A stretch of DNA of 64,000 bases from the NCBI GenBank assembly GCA_023846275.1, contig CM043870.1:16662385-16726384 (forward strand), read 5' to 3'. This document shows positions 31,852 to 43,334 of this stretch, piece after piece; the stretch's first letter is position 1; every line of letters starts with the position of its first letter. Origin of the DNA: Vanilla planifolia (Eukaryota; Streptophyta; Magnoliopsida; Asparagales; Orchidaceae). The notes below the pieces were generated by a model. It ran no database searches, had not been told where the DNA came from, and worked only from the letters and a program-made list of their open reading frames with translations. The translations under genes and the position numbers were made by a program.

Positions 31852-33705
31852 TTATTATAATTTTAACCCTTTGTCATGATGCTTTGTTTGATGATAATAA
31901 AACTTAAGTATTTCTAATGAATTTATTTAAGTAAATTTTTAGATTTTATATAGTCGATGATCTTGTTCATGGAAGAACTTGAAGAAGAGAAGCAAATGTT
32001 AAATCCATGAAAATCATCTTGATTAGAGTGATAAATCAAAATGATATTTTTTGAATTTAATTTTAAGTATTTTAATTTTGATAAAATTAGAATGTTAAGA
32101 TTGATTAAAATCTTTATTATAACACATAAAAATTAAATTTAAATTAATCTTAAAAAATATTTAGGTTTCTAATATCTTTGATTTATCTTATCTTAACCAC
32201 CATTTTACCTTATTCACATCTTTTAAAATCTTAATTAATCTATTAAAAAAAGTATGTTATAATAGTATTAACTAATTAATAGAAATGTTAATAATAATTA
32301 AAAAAATCTAAGATTAATTAACTTAACTTGACTTATTCAGTATAATAACTTCTTCTAATAAGGGAATGAATCCTTAACACATTCAGTACAGTAAACAAAT
32401 TGTGTAATCAATTCCAATCATCATAGAAGGTGTGTGAGATTAGGTTTTTACTCACACATCCATAAATCAATTATAAAGTAATGCTGGAAGCACAAGTAAT
32501 CACTTCCTAAGAAAACTAGAAAGTAGCCAACCAAGAAACTAGGTTGTTTACGAAGCTTGCAAAATATATTATAGGGAGAACATAAAAGTAGAAATACATT
32601 GTATGAGACTAACACAAAAAGTTTTTTTGCATAGCTAATTACCAAATTTTAGGAGTGACTTGAGTTGTCCACTTCCATAATTTCACAATCACACAGACCG
32701 AAATTCATTCAATTGTAAAGTTAAATCATACCGTCATGTCATAATTCAAATTGAAGAGCCTCAATAAATCTCGTAATTCTAAATGGCCTTGGCTACCAAG
32801 AATTTGATCTTGAAGTTTTTACAATCGAATGATCTAGGATTTTCCCAATCATCTGGTTCCTTTAGAATGACTATGTTAGCCATTAATTTTGAGCTGATAG
32901 ATTTTTTATTTTAATAAAATTACATTTTTATTAAAAATTTTGTTGACTTATAATGGCAAATTTGAATATTTTGTAAGTGCTTTTAGGCATTATAATATAT
33001 CTATAAATAAGTAAATTCTTAACAAAATTGTTTGATAAATTTTTACACAATCTAAAGAAAATTTTAAAGTGATGACATTTAAGTTGTTAAAAGCCCATGT
33101 TCATTGTCGCTTACATATGCTACGTGGTTCAGTCATCAAACTCCTAAAGTTTACTTTCTTCGCAAATCATCTAAGTTATCATTTTATTTTATTCTTAAGT
33201 TATTTATTAAAATACATGTATCTTGTTAATCATTTCATTAAGCGTGGCATTTTATTTGTATTATGTTCAATTTTGTGTCACTGAATGTTTTTTCTATTGT
33301 TATTTTATTTTGTTGTAAGGCTAAAGTATCCTTTTCTTTTTGTTTCTTTATTTTGAGGGACTAGCTTTCTCATCTTTTGACAAAAGGCTTATATTGAGTG
33401 TTTTATTTTTTCATTATTTTTGTTGTGGGTAGATGTAAGCTTAATTTTAAGTTGAAGCACCTAAAAGTTGTCTTAGTATATTTTTAATTATGAGTAATTT
33501 TTTATTTCATAATTTTTATAAAAAAAATATTTTTGAAAGAAAATTAATATGTATTAAATTAAAATTAAAATTTACACAAAATCAATTTTAAAGATGTGTG
33601 CGAGTTTATTAAAAATTATTTTAATACTATTTTTTAAAATATTTTTTGAGAAACAAAAATTTATAATTCTAACAATTCACACCACTCGTGTTGGACCATA
33701 CTTCA
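31852..33705 (+). repeat. 3' LTR of the old copia element
   Basis: The partner of 28449-30019, with additional length in its middle. It ends with AACAATTCACACCACTCGTG and CTTCA, similar to the ends of the other Sirevirus-like LTRs in the window. Confidence 0.78.
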
Positions 33706-33947
33706 TTAACCTAGCTAATTTTAGGGGTAAATAATCTACTACCTTGCTAAGTAATTACTTGAGTTTGATGTGAAATCATGTTATGCTTTGAATGATTTTC
33801 TACCCTTCCATGAATATTGATAATAACATGGCAAAAAGTCTTGAGCTATGACTATTGGTACTTTTACAAGTACAATTAGTTTTCTTTCATGATTGGTTCC
33901 TTTATTATATTGGTTCCAGCAAGGAATGTTAATTCTTTTCTATTAGT

Positions 33948-36682
33948 TGTGAAATTGACGTTAGAGTTTTATGATTTATTATTAATTTTATTAAGATTAT
34001 TATTGATTTTGATGATGACCTAACATTGACTTGTAAGTCATGTAAACCTTGAGGATGAAAATTATATTTTCTTAGCATGATTATATTTTATCATGATTAA
34101 AATATTATTAAAAGAATATTAGAAATGTTTGATGTTTTAATTATAGTAATTTTAGCATTCATTTTATTATTGAAATCCATGATTAAATAAGGAAATTATT
34201 ATGTTAAAATTGTTATTTAAGATAACTACTTAAAATTTGAACTCATGAAACGTGCTTGAGTTTTATTTATATTGTTAGTCTTGCTAAATGTGGACATGTA
34301 TGAAAATCCAAAGTTTAAAATTGTAATGAGCATTCTTTTTGAACTTTAATCTTGGTTTGGACAAGATTTGCTTTAAATTATAAGTGATGTATGATTGGAA
34401 TTTAAAACTTAGTATTATGAACATGATATTGTGGTTTGGAAGATGACAACAAATTCAATTATGTAATCCAACCTAAATTAGGATAACTAACACTAGGATA
34501 TAAATCTTAACATAGTCAATTTTTAGGTGTCCTTGTAGGTAAGCATTACTTGCCTTAATGCTTCTTGGAAAGAAAGTTACACAACTTAGTTAAATCATGG
34601 AGATGGTTGAACTTTAGAATTACCTAGATTGATTTTAAGGTTAAGAGAGGTCCTTCAATATTAGTTTACAAATTTAGTTGAGCTCTATTGGAGGCCTCAA
34701 AAGAGGACTAGTTTTGTTGAGAAATTGACTAGACTTGCAAGAATTATGTGGGGTTTGGTTAAGTAAGATTTAAGTAAGGTTAGTTAAGAAATAATGATTA
34801 TTATTATGATTTAAGGTAAGTTTCTCATTATGGCTCATAATCTTGTTGAAGATTCTTATGTGATTAGTTAGACATGATATAAGTTTTGATTAGATTATGG
34901 TTAAAGCTTAGTATAGAACTAAATTAGAGGAGACCAAGTAGGTTGAGTTAAGATAGACTTAGGTCTAGTTATGTTTTGAGTGAAGATCTTAGATATGAAC
35001 CTATGATTGAATCATGGTTATTAGTCTATAGAGGGTCTTGTACATACTTGGAATAAGGCCTTAAGATAAAGAAGCCCTTAAGTATAACCTTGGATAAGGA
35101 GTAGAGGGTTTGGTGTAGGACATAGATGAAGATTCTTGGCTCAACCAAGGGAAGATTTTCTTGTTCTTATGATAAATAAGCACTAAGAATATCCTAAATG
35201 ATTATTGTACTACATTGAGTAATTTATATTCTCTTAAGCCAAGGGTTAGCACCCAAGCTAGTGATCTAGAGAGTTGTTAGAGTGGTTAAGGAGAGACTTT
35301 GGATGGACAAAAAGATTCACCATAAATTAGATAGAAAAGAAGTCATTGATGGGACTCATATGAATTAGCTAGTAACTATGCTTTGAAAAAATGCCTATAA
35401 GTTAATCTAAGGTTATGAGATGGGTGACAACCCAATGGTATCGTAATAAGCAAAAGGATTATAGATAGGATATCAAACAAGCTTAAGGGAAAAACTAATC
35501 ATTAAAGGAACTTTTAAATTTATCAAATTATCCAGATAACTAAATTAAGATTTTGATGTGACCTTAGAACATTTAGATAGTAATGTGATTCATAGATGAT
35601 AAATTTTGGGATTCTAAGGAAACCCTTGAAGTAACCAAATACTAATAAGAGTGATTTGAATTTGAAGCAATGTTGGAAGTAAGATAAAACTTAGTAAGGG
35701 ATAGTCTTTTTGTGTTGTGAACCCCAGGATTGTAAAACTCGAGCTAGTAATAACAAATCTTGAAAAAGAGTGTTGGTTGATATGGGTACAACAAATCTTT
35801 GGAAAGACTGTTTAGTTAGTTACAACACATCTTAAAAAAGAGTGCTAGTTTATATGGTTATGATACATAATGAAAAAGAATGCTGATTTATGTCTTGGGT
35901 TGTATATGCATGTTAGTAGATCCAGATTTTAGTGGGTCACTTAACATCAAATGAATTATGTCATGCATTTGTCTTATTTAGTCTTTGAACTTAAATGCTT
36001 CCTACATGACATGTATGATCATGATATTAATTTGATCTTAACTTAAACTACACATAATATTTCTACAATAATCAATTAAATATAAATTTTATAATGCAAT
36101 GAGAAGATTCCCTATTGGGACATGTAAGATCAGGGAATTAGGAGATTGCTTAAGAGTCTATGATTGAGATAGTTGTTGATTCACTTTTTATTTGTTGTTT
36201 CTTTCATTTGCATAATGGTAAAATGTTTATTTTATTTATGATATAATAATCATACATCTATATTTTCATGGATTGTATTGATGGATTTTGGTTTTTTATT
36301 GGATTTATTTGATGGACTTTACTATTGTACATTTCATAATCTTACTATATATGGATATGGATGATGGATACTTTAGTTGTGCCTGTAGAATATTTTTTTG
36401 TTACATGATATATTGGTAACATGTATAAACTTTGTAGTTGGTAAGTTACCCTTGCTTAGGATTAACTGGTTCCTATTTCATGTTAATGACTATTTGGTAA
36501 GGGAGCATGGTTCATAGTGGGTGGTATAATGCAAGCTTAGTGATTAGATTGGGAGATCATGGTTCCTAATTTGAGCATTAAGCCAAAGAAGTGAAAGAGT
36601 GAGTGGCCAAATGAAATGATAAGTGTAAAGGTTGTTGCATCTAATGGTTAAAAAATGTTTAAAAGGTTGATTATTGTAGAGG
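33948..36682 (+). repeat. Gypsy-type LTR with a primer site after it
   Basis: The right end is set by the primer binding site at 36683. The last 150 bp share GATTAGATTGGGAGATCATG and following blocks with the copy ending at 8768. The left edge, TGTGAAATTGACG, is a guess from similarity to other TGTGACA starts. No coding motifs. It should be the 5' LTR of the gypsy element that follows, but it does not visibly match the sequence after that element's 3' end. Confidence 0.5.
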
Positions 36683-36701
36683 TGGTATCAAAGCCTAGGT
36701 T
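36683..36701 (+). promoter_or_regulatory. Primer binding site of the plus-strand gypsy element
   Basis: TGGTATCAAAGCCTAGGTT resembles the complement of plant initiator tRNA-Met, with one mismatch in the first 13 bases. Confidence 0.72.
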
Positions 36702-38280
36702 AGCATATAAAGAATATTGAGGAATACTAGGTTAGAGTTATTAGGGTGAATACATAAGATAAAAATAATCCTCAAAAGATTACTCTTTCCCTTTTAATCA
36801 CTTTAGTATGTGTTTCTTTGCAAGGTATGATTTAGACAAGCAAAACTATGGATAAATAAACATGTCCAAATAGAGTCCATGTTAGACTGACCAATGATCC
36901 CCATGCATAGCTTAAACCTTGAGTGGATCATTGGCTAAAGGAATTCATGTGCTTGAGGCTATATGTTTTTGTAGCTTCTTTGGACTTCGTAGTAACTAAT
37001 GATTGATAGCACTCATCTTGGAGTTCTTTGATGCATTGGTGTGCCTAATATAATGGAAGGTTGTTCTTGTTGCATTATCATTCAGTAGTGATGTAGCTAC
37101 AAGTTGGCATGGGTAGTGTCACACTATGTTTAGTGATACCTTGATTAGTGAGGTACCATAGGAGGTTTTGGCTACATTCAAAGATTATTATATACTCGAG
37201 TTAACTAAATCTCATATTCATAGGGAGTTAACAACTTGAGGTATGGCTAGAAGTTACTATTAGATTATGCTTCCTACTTCACCTGCATGACTAAATCTGC
37301 ATCTAAGCTTGTGACATTAGTGAAGTTGTGACATTAGTAAAACATTACTATGAGCTCCTCTTTGATGCAATTAGGCTATAACTCCCTAAAAATTTTGTGG
37401 TGACTAGATTTTCTAGTTTCTAAGACTTGATGGAGGTAGTTAGGTCTATGGATTGGTTAAATGAATGGATGCTCAATGTAAGGCCTTAAAAAATGGATTC
37501 TTATAGAAATAAGAGAAATGCAAGTCTTATAATGAGAAATAAAAAGATAAATTAAATCAAGATGGCTAGTTGGCACCTATTCTAACTCATCTTATTAACA
37601 AGAGGTTGTCAATTCAACATAGAAAGTAGGTCTCAGAATGTTAGTATTATAATAAGTGGCTTAGAGGTGCACGTAGATATCAAGAGAATGTCTACTTTTC
37701 TTACTTAAAACTTGGGAATAAGAAGGATGATTTTCAAAGGATTAGAGAATGATTTAGGGTGCTAGTTAGGTAGGACCCACACTAGGAGGACAACCTCACA
37801 AAGTGGCAAGATATAGAGGGATTCAATGTCATTACCATTATGCTTTTATTTTTTATGTAAGCTTTATTATGCTACTTGATATTTGTGAATCACATTCCTT
37901 TACATCTAAAATTGCATGGAGGAGAAATTCTTACTAAATAGGGAGTCAGAGGTGATCTTGACATTCTTGACAATAGTCTTGAGGCTAAACTTATTTGTGT
38001 ATCTCTTGTGGAATTTGACATTATATTAAGCATGACTCGATGACCAAGCATGTTGTAGTGATTAATTATTAGGAGATGAAGGTTTGTATTAGGTTTCTAG
38101 ATTTAGTTGACCTTATGTACTTTGGTATTAATTGCCAAATCCCTTTGACATTAGCCCTTTAGGATTTGGCTTTGATAAAAATAAATGATACATTGGTTGG
38201 TTGGCATTCATTTATAATTCCTAGGCTGAGTCTGAGGTTATAGGATACTCATTATGAGGGATTAACTTGATATTTTTTAA
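36702..38280 (+). pseudogene. Gypsy Gag-protease region, heavily decayed
   Basis: This is the space between the primer site and the RT of the plus-strand gypsy element. All frames are closed. I could read only vague Gag-like helices and a weak protease stretch, so the assignment rests mainly on position. At the right end the reading becomes clear (VRLEFSIDLEIGTILISK near 38.31 kb), the conserved block just before gypsy RT. Confidence 0.5.
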
Positions 38281-38299
38281 GGAGTTTCCTAGTTTATAG

Positions 38300-40340
38300 C
38301 CAATGTGAGGCTAGAATTTTCCATTGACTTGGAGATTGGAACCATTCTAATTTCAAAGACAACATATCATATTTCTCCATTAGAACTTCAATAGCTTAAG
38401 GTCTCATTGTTAAACTTGAGTAGTAAAGGCTTAGTTAGGCCCAATTCTTTAATGTGGGGAGCTCTTATTCTCTTTTTCAAAAAGAAGGATGGGAGTTTGC
38501 TCATGTTGTGGACTATTTGAAGTTGAATAGAGTGACTATTAAAAATTAATATTCATTTTCTGACATGGTTGACTTGCTTAATCAACTACAAGGTGCATCA
38601 AACTTCTCAAAGATTGATCATTGATTTGGATATCATTAGATAAGAATTAGAGAGGAGAATGTTCCTTAGATAGATTTTACGACATGATATGAGCATTTTG
38701 AGTTCAAAATCTTACCTTTTGGCTTATCTAATGCTCCTATGATATTTATGGATCTCATGAATCATGTTTTTTAGCTCTATCTTGAAATGTTTTTCATCTT
38801 CTTTGTTGACGATATTCTGTCTACACTAGGAGTAGAGAGCAATATTTTCAACATCTTTAGACTGTGTTGGAGCTACTTAAAAAGAAGCAACTATATGCAA
38901 AATTTTCAAAATGTTCTTTTTTAATAGAATTAGTTATTGTTCTAGGTTACATTATTAGTGCAACAGAAGTGTTAGTAGATCTTAGCAAGGTGTAGGCTGT
39001 TACATAACGGAGAAGACCCAATATTGTATAAAAAATTGTAACTTTTGGGCCTTATGAGTTATTATCACAAGTTTGTGGCCAGCATCTCTAGATTTGCAGC
39101 ACTCATCACATAATTAATTAAGGTCTAGCATTATTTTGGTCCAATATGAAAAATGGATTAAATTTAGCTTCAAGTTTTACATTGCTAGAGAAGGCTAAGC
39201 TCTATGAAGTGTTCATTATGATTAAGGGTGATCCTTTTGCATAATGATTGAGTTGTGGCTGATGTCTCCAAATAATTGTGTGATTATGAGTGCAATTATC
39301 CCTCAAATCATTTTTAAATTACTTATATGGATTTGAGGTTGAGCTTTATTTGGATCCTAAAAGCCTTAACTATATTTTTACATAATTGAACATATTCTAA
39401 AACAAAGTCATTGGTTAGAACTCATAAAAGATTATGAGTTGGATATTAACTATTATGAGGGAAACATTACTTCAATGGTTGATGCCTTAAGTAAAGGTGC
39501 ACCCTTGGATCTATCCTTATAGATGATTCAACAAAGGAGGCCATGTTTAATTTTAATAAGGTTCAAGATATGTTATCAATGTAGACCCTAATGGCTTAGT
39601 GTTGTTCTCTTTTTGTTTATGTTAATTCGCTTGATGAGCTGAGGGTAGGAGGACTTAGAGCATCAAGAGGAGCTAGCTTAGTTACAGGTAGGAGAGTCTG
39701 AAGACTTTTCATTAAGAGATGCCATTCCAATTTACAAAGTAAGATTTTGTATCTCGTGACATCAAGGACTTAGTGAGAGCCTATAGAGAGAGGCTCATGA
39801 TAACATGTTAGTAATTCACCCTATAAAAATATAGATGTACCACAACCTTAAGGTCAATTTTCAATGGAGAGGATTGAATAAAGATGTGGTAAATAATGTT
39901 TAGAGATGCTTGACTTATCAAAAAGTTGAGATTGAGGGTAAGGTATTCCTTAAGGTCAGCTCAATACAAGGGCTGCTTAGATTTAAAAAGACTTCCAAAT
40001 TATGGCCTAGATACATAAGATTGTAGGAAAAATTAGATCTATAGCTTGTAAACTTTAATTTCTAGATTCACTTGCTGTGATACATGATGTTTTTCATGTA
40101 TCTAATTTGAAGAAATTCATACTAAACTAGTTAATTTTTCAAGAGCCTGAGGATCTCTAACTGTAATCAAATGTGTCATATCAAAAGTAGTTAGTGCTTT
40201 TTTTTGAATTTAGTATGAGATGATTGAGAAATTAAAGTCTACCTATGGTTAAAATCTTTGGAACATTCAGGATGAAAAAGAGGCTACTTGAGAGTTTGGA
40301 AGTGAGGTTCGTCACAAATCTCTAAGGCAATTTGTTGGTT
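38300..40340 (+). pseudogene. Gypsy RT-RNase H-integrase, decayed
   Basis: Plus-strand reading gives RT: FSIDLEIGTILISKTTYHIS, MWGALILFFKKKDGSLL, LNQLQGASNFSKIDH (38.31-38.62 kb), YGHFEFK-type and FGLSNAPMIFMDLMNHVF near 38.7 kb, and FFVDDIL with its catalytic VDD near 38.81 kb, then LMSYYHKFVASISRFAALIT near 39.06 kb. RNase H: LYGFEVELYLDPKSLNYIFT near 39.33 kb and LLKDYELDINYYEG then DALSKG near 39.43-39.5 kb. Integrase zinc region: REAHDNMLVIHP and WRGLNKDVVNNV (about 39.79-39.91 kb). It then skips the catalytic core to the C-terminal LAVIHDVFHVSNLKKFI near 40.1 kb. Stops are frequent. The block order is that of Tekay/Del-like gypsy elements, though I cannot fix the clade. Confidence 0.85.
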
Positions 40341-40370
40341 TTTTGGAATGAAGTCATAGTGTGGTGAGAT

Positions 40371-41360
40371 TGTGACATCTCTCCTTTAGCTAGCCAAGGT
40401 ATATTATTCCCATTACATTTTGTAAACTAAATACCTTAAAATTAAGTGATTAAGTTAGATTTCTTTTTACTACGCTTTCATGAAAATCATACAATATGAT
40501 GGTAGAAGATCAGATGCTATGATGATGAAGGAAACCTATTTAATATCTCATTTATCAATATAATATAATGGAATATTGGTTTATTATACAATATGATTAG
40601 ATAAGATAATTAATTGGGATACACATGTTATACAAATACAATTTGGTGATCATATAAGTATGATGAGCCATGAACATTAAAGATCAGACATGTCCAATGA
40701 GTTATACAAATTTTTGTATCATGTACTATGACCACAACACATCATATGGTGTGATTTAGCAAAAGAAAAAGAGTAATGTGATTGAGCATAAAACTTAGTA
40801 ATCATACTAGATTGATTGCTTAGTGTACAAGTGCATTAGCATAAAAAATAGAAGGTCTATCCAAGTAATACTGTGATCACATGAGTATGAAGTCATAGCT
40901 TGACAAGTATGATAATAAGATAATGAAAGTGCTCCAAGTCCAATGGTATGAGTATTGAGTGAGCTAAATGATAGTATAGTATGATTAGCATAATCATATA
41001 AGTATGATCAAATTAAGTAAAACATCAAAACGATGGAATCAGTGGGTTATGATTGGTGAATATTATGCATAGTATATCATGCATATATGAATTGGAATCA
41101 TACAATTATGACTATTGGCATTAATTGATGGTAAAAAGAGATTTAGCTCATTGTATAATATAAAGTAGATAAAGTACTAATGTGGTACAGAGAAAATAAA
41201 TAAACTAGAACTTATATTTGAGTATAAACCATAGAACTTGTAGTGCCCTAGATCGAAGGGTTAGAAAACATAGGATTAGAAGCAACCAAATTAGGATTAA
41301 TGAAATTCAAGCCATATTATTATCATGCTCTAATCTTAGTTATAAATCCTAAAGAGAAAT
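40371..41360 (+). repeat. Gypsy 3' LTR-like sequence with palindromes
   Basis: It starts TGTGACATCTCTCC just after the element's 3' end. Its AT-rich body holds imperfect palindromes such as GATCATATAAGTATGATG (40648) and AATCATATAAGTATGATC (40992). Its right end (from about 41040) is the dispersed repeat also found at 15310-15612. A LINE starts 700 bp further on, so the LTR may be truncated. Confidence 0.5.
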
Positions 41361-41379
41361 ATTAGGGTTTTATGGCTAT

Positions 41380-41417
41380 GTGTGCGTATGTGTGTGTGTA
41401 TATATATATATATATAT
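41380..41417. repeat. TG/TA dinucleotide repeat
   Basis: An imperfect (TG)n run passes into a pure (TA)n run, 38 bp in all, next to the end of the gypsy LTR-like sequence. Confidence 0.9.
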
Positions 41418-42041
41418 CATCCCAAATTCATGGTTTTGTAGTAAAGCTATAACTAAACATATCAATCAATAATCCTAAATGCTAACATAGTTATCTTGGT
41501 TAAGAAGTTACATTATTAAATCATAAAGGTAATTTCATGTTGTTAAAAAATTAAAAATGATAAAATTTCAAATTCAATATAGGATGATAAAATCACAAAT
41601 CATAATAATATGCATCTTGATTTTTGACTACATGCATGTCTTTCATAGATTCAAAATTTAATCTTCAGGCAAGAACTTGAACATGTATACATCTTTATAA
41701 GCATGCTTCTAGTAAAGATGATCATCATCATAACTTGGTTATAACATTAGTGTTCCTTAATTAAGGTACAATAGAAGGAATCTATGTCTATGTAAGAAAA
41801 CACATTATCATTATCCTACATAAGTTCACATAATAACCTTCATTGTTGTTATTAGGAGAGTAGTAACCTGGATGATGATCAAGATGATGTCTAGGACAAA
41901 ATTTAGTAGTGAGAGAATGCTAAATAGAATGATGCTTAAGGAGTTGTCAAGAGCTATTTGCATGGATTTAGAATATAAGTATGTCTAATCCCTAAAATTA
42001 GATTAGTTACCTAAAATTAATCCAAACCAAGCACTGAGAGA
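41418..42041. other. No gene recognised; probable LINE leader
   Basis: About 620 bp of AT-rich DNA before the LINE ORF1. It may include the LINE 5' untranslated region, which also serves as its internal promoter, but no specific signal was recognised. Confidence 0.3.
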
Positions 42042-42775
42042 ATGGATGGGTCAGTGTTCTCACATCTTAATCAATATTTTGTTAAAGTTCTAGGTGCTGC
42101 CACTTCATGTTCTCCAATGAAAATTAAAACTTCAAAAAACTTTAAGGGGGAACTAGGAATCATCTTTGAAGTAAGGAAAATTGACAAAATGATAGTTGAT
42201 TTTAAATTGTCATTAATCAGGAAATTTTCAATTGGAAGACCAAGCATGGAATTAGTGACGATGGCTTTTGTGATTATTAGATTTCTTGATGAGGTTATCA
42301 TTGGATTGCTGGGTAGTAGGCATATATTGGTTCATTTTTATAAGGAAGAAGATTTCCTCTACTAATTGCTGCATCTTTCTTGCAATATAGGTGAATTTTA
42401 GATGAGGGTTTTCATGTGGCATCCTAACTTTCATTTAAACACAAAATCATTACCCGCTCCTCTTTGGATTTCTCTTGAGTATCTCCAAATACACTTGTTT
42501 AACAAATCTTCTCTTCATTTAATTGCTTTTACAACTAAGAAACTACTGAAGGTGGAAATGACCACTTTGAATTTGATACAACCAAGCATTATTATGGTGC
42601 GTGTTGAGATGGATCTATTAAAGGAGCACAATAAATGCATATGCAAAAAAGGCTGCAAGTCATAAAATGTTTGGTAAAAAATATATTATGATAACTTACT
42701 AATTTATTGTGGACACTATAATAAACAAGGTCACTCTATTAAAAATTGTAAGCATCACTTAGAGAATCTAAAAAT
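42042..42775 (+). pseudogene. LINE ORF1 (DUF4283 and CCHC), frameshifted
   Basis: The first piece (42042-42365) contains FKLSLIRKFSIGRPSMELV and GLLGSRHILVHFYKEEDF, matching the plant DUF4283 pattern (FSRGRPSLE...VGLLDxRHVLIRF...EDF). After one frameshift the domain continues at 42402-42665: MRVFMWHPNFHLNTKSLPAP, LWISLEYLQIHLFNKSSL, and MVRVEMDLLKEHNK. Near 42.70-42.76 kb YCGHYNKQGHSIKNC is a CCHC knuckle with one Cys missing. ORF1 proteins bind and escort the LINE RNA. Two breaks only, so this is a fairly recent loss compared with other LINE copies here. Confidence 0.82.
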
Positions 42776-43334
42776 TCAAAAATATCTAAGAAAAGTTAAA
42801 TGCCATCTCTATGCAACCAAACCCAAATCTTGTTGATAAAAATCAAGACCTTGGTGATATCAACCCAAATAATTGTGTGGACCAAAAAATGGTTCAAAAT
42901 CTCCATTATAGTGGCATCAAACTGAGCAACAAATGATACACTAATGTAGTTGGAACAAAGAGAAGCTGTAACAACTTCGACATCATAGTTAATTAAGTAC
43001 AATAAAATGATTAACATTTTTCTAATCAAATTAACTGAAGATCATAAGGTAATGATTATCATAGATCATCACTCTTGTAAATGATATATATCATATCAAG
43101 AAATCAAAGATCAGCAAAAATCCTAATCCACTATGGTTTTTGAAAGCCTAAAATATTTTGGATTAGAATTACATGAAAAAGCTAAGAATTTAGATTTGAT
43201 ACCTTTATAAAAATATGATTTTCCTCTATTCTAATCTAAAAGGGCTAAAAAAAGCTAAGTTCATCGAGCCACATACTAGCTTGAAAGTAAATCATAGATG
43301 TATTAGAATTACTCAAATTGAAGAAGACTTCTTG

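Larger units (their letters stand above)
28449..33705 (+). mobile_element. Old Sirevirus-like copia element, internally deleted
   Basis: Two long direct repeats (about 28449-30019 and 31852-33705) flank only 1.8 kb of interior that begins with a decayed primer site, contains Gag fragments, and ends with a purine tract. The Gag pieces match the intact copia Gag block by block. Protease, integrase and RT are absent except for a few residues near an integrase C-terminal motif. By eye the LTRs are clearly more diverged than those of the nested copia or the gypsy. It is non-autonomous and dead. Confidence 0.8.

Noticed and set aside
42071-42434. Minus-strand frames opposite the LINE ORF1
   Set aside because: They are shadows of the plus-strand DUF4283-like sequence, which matches a known family.
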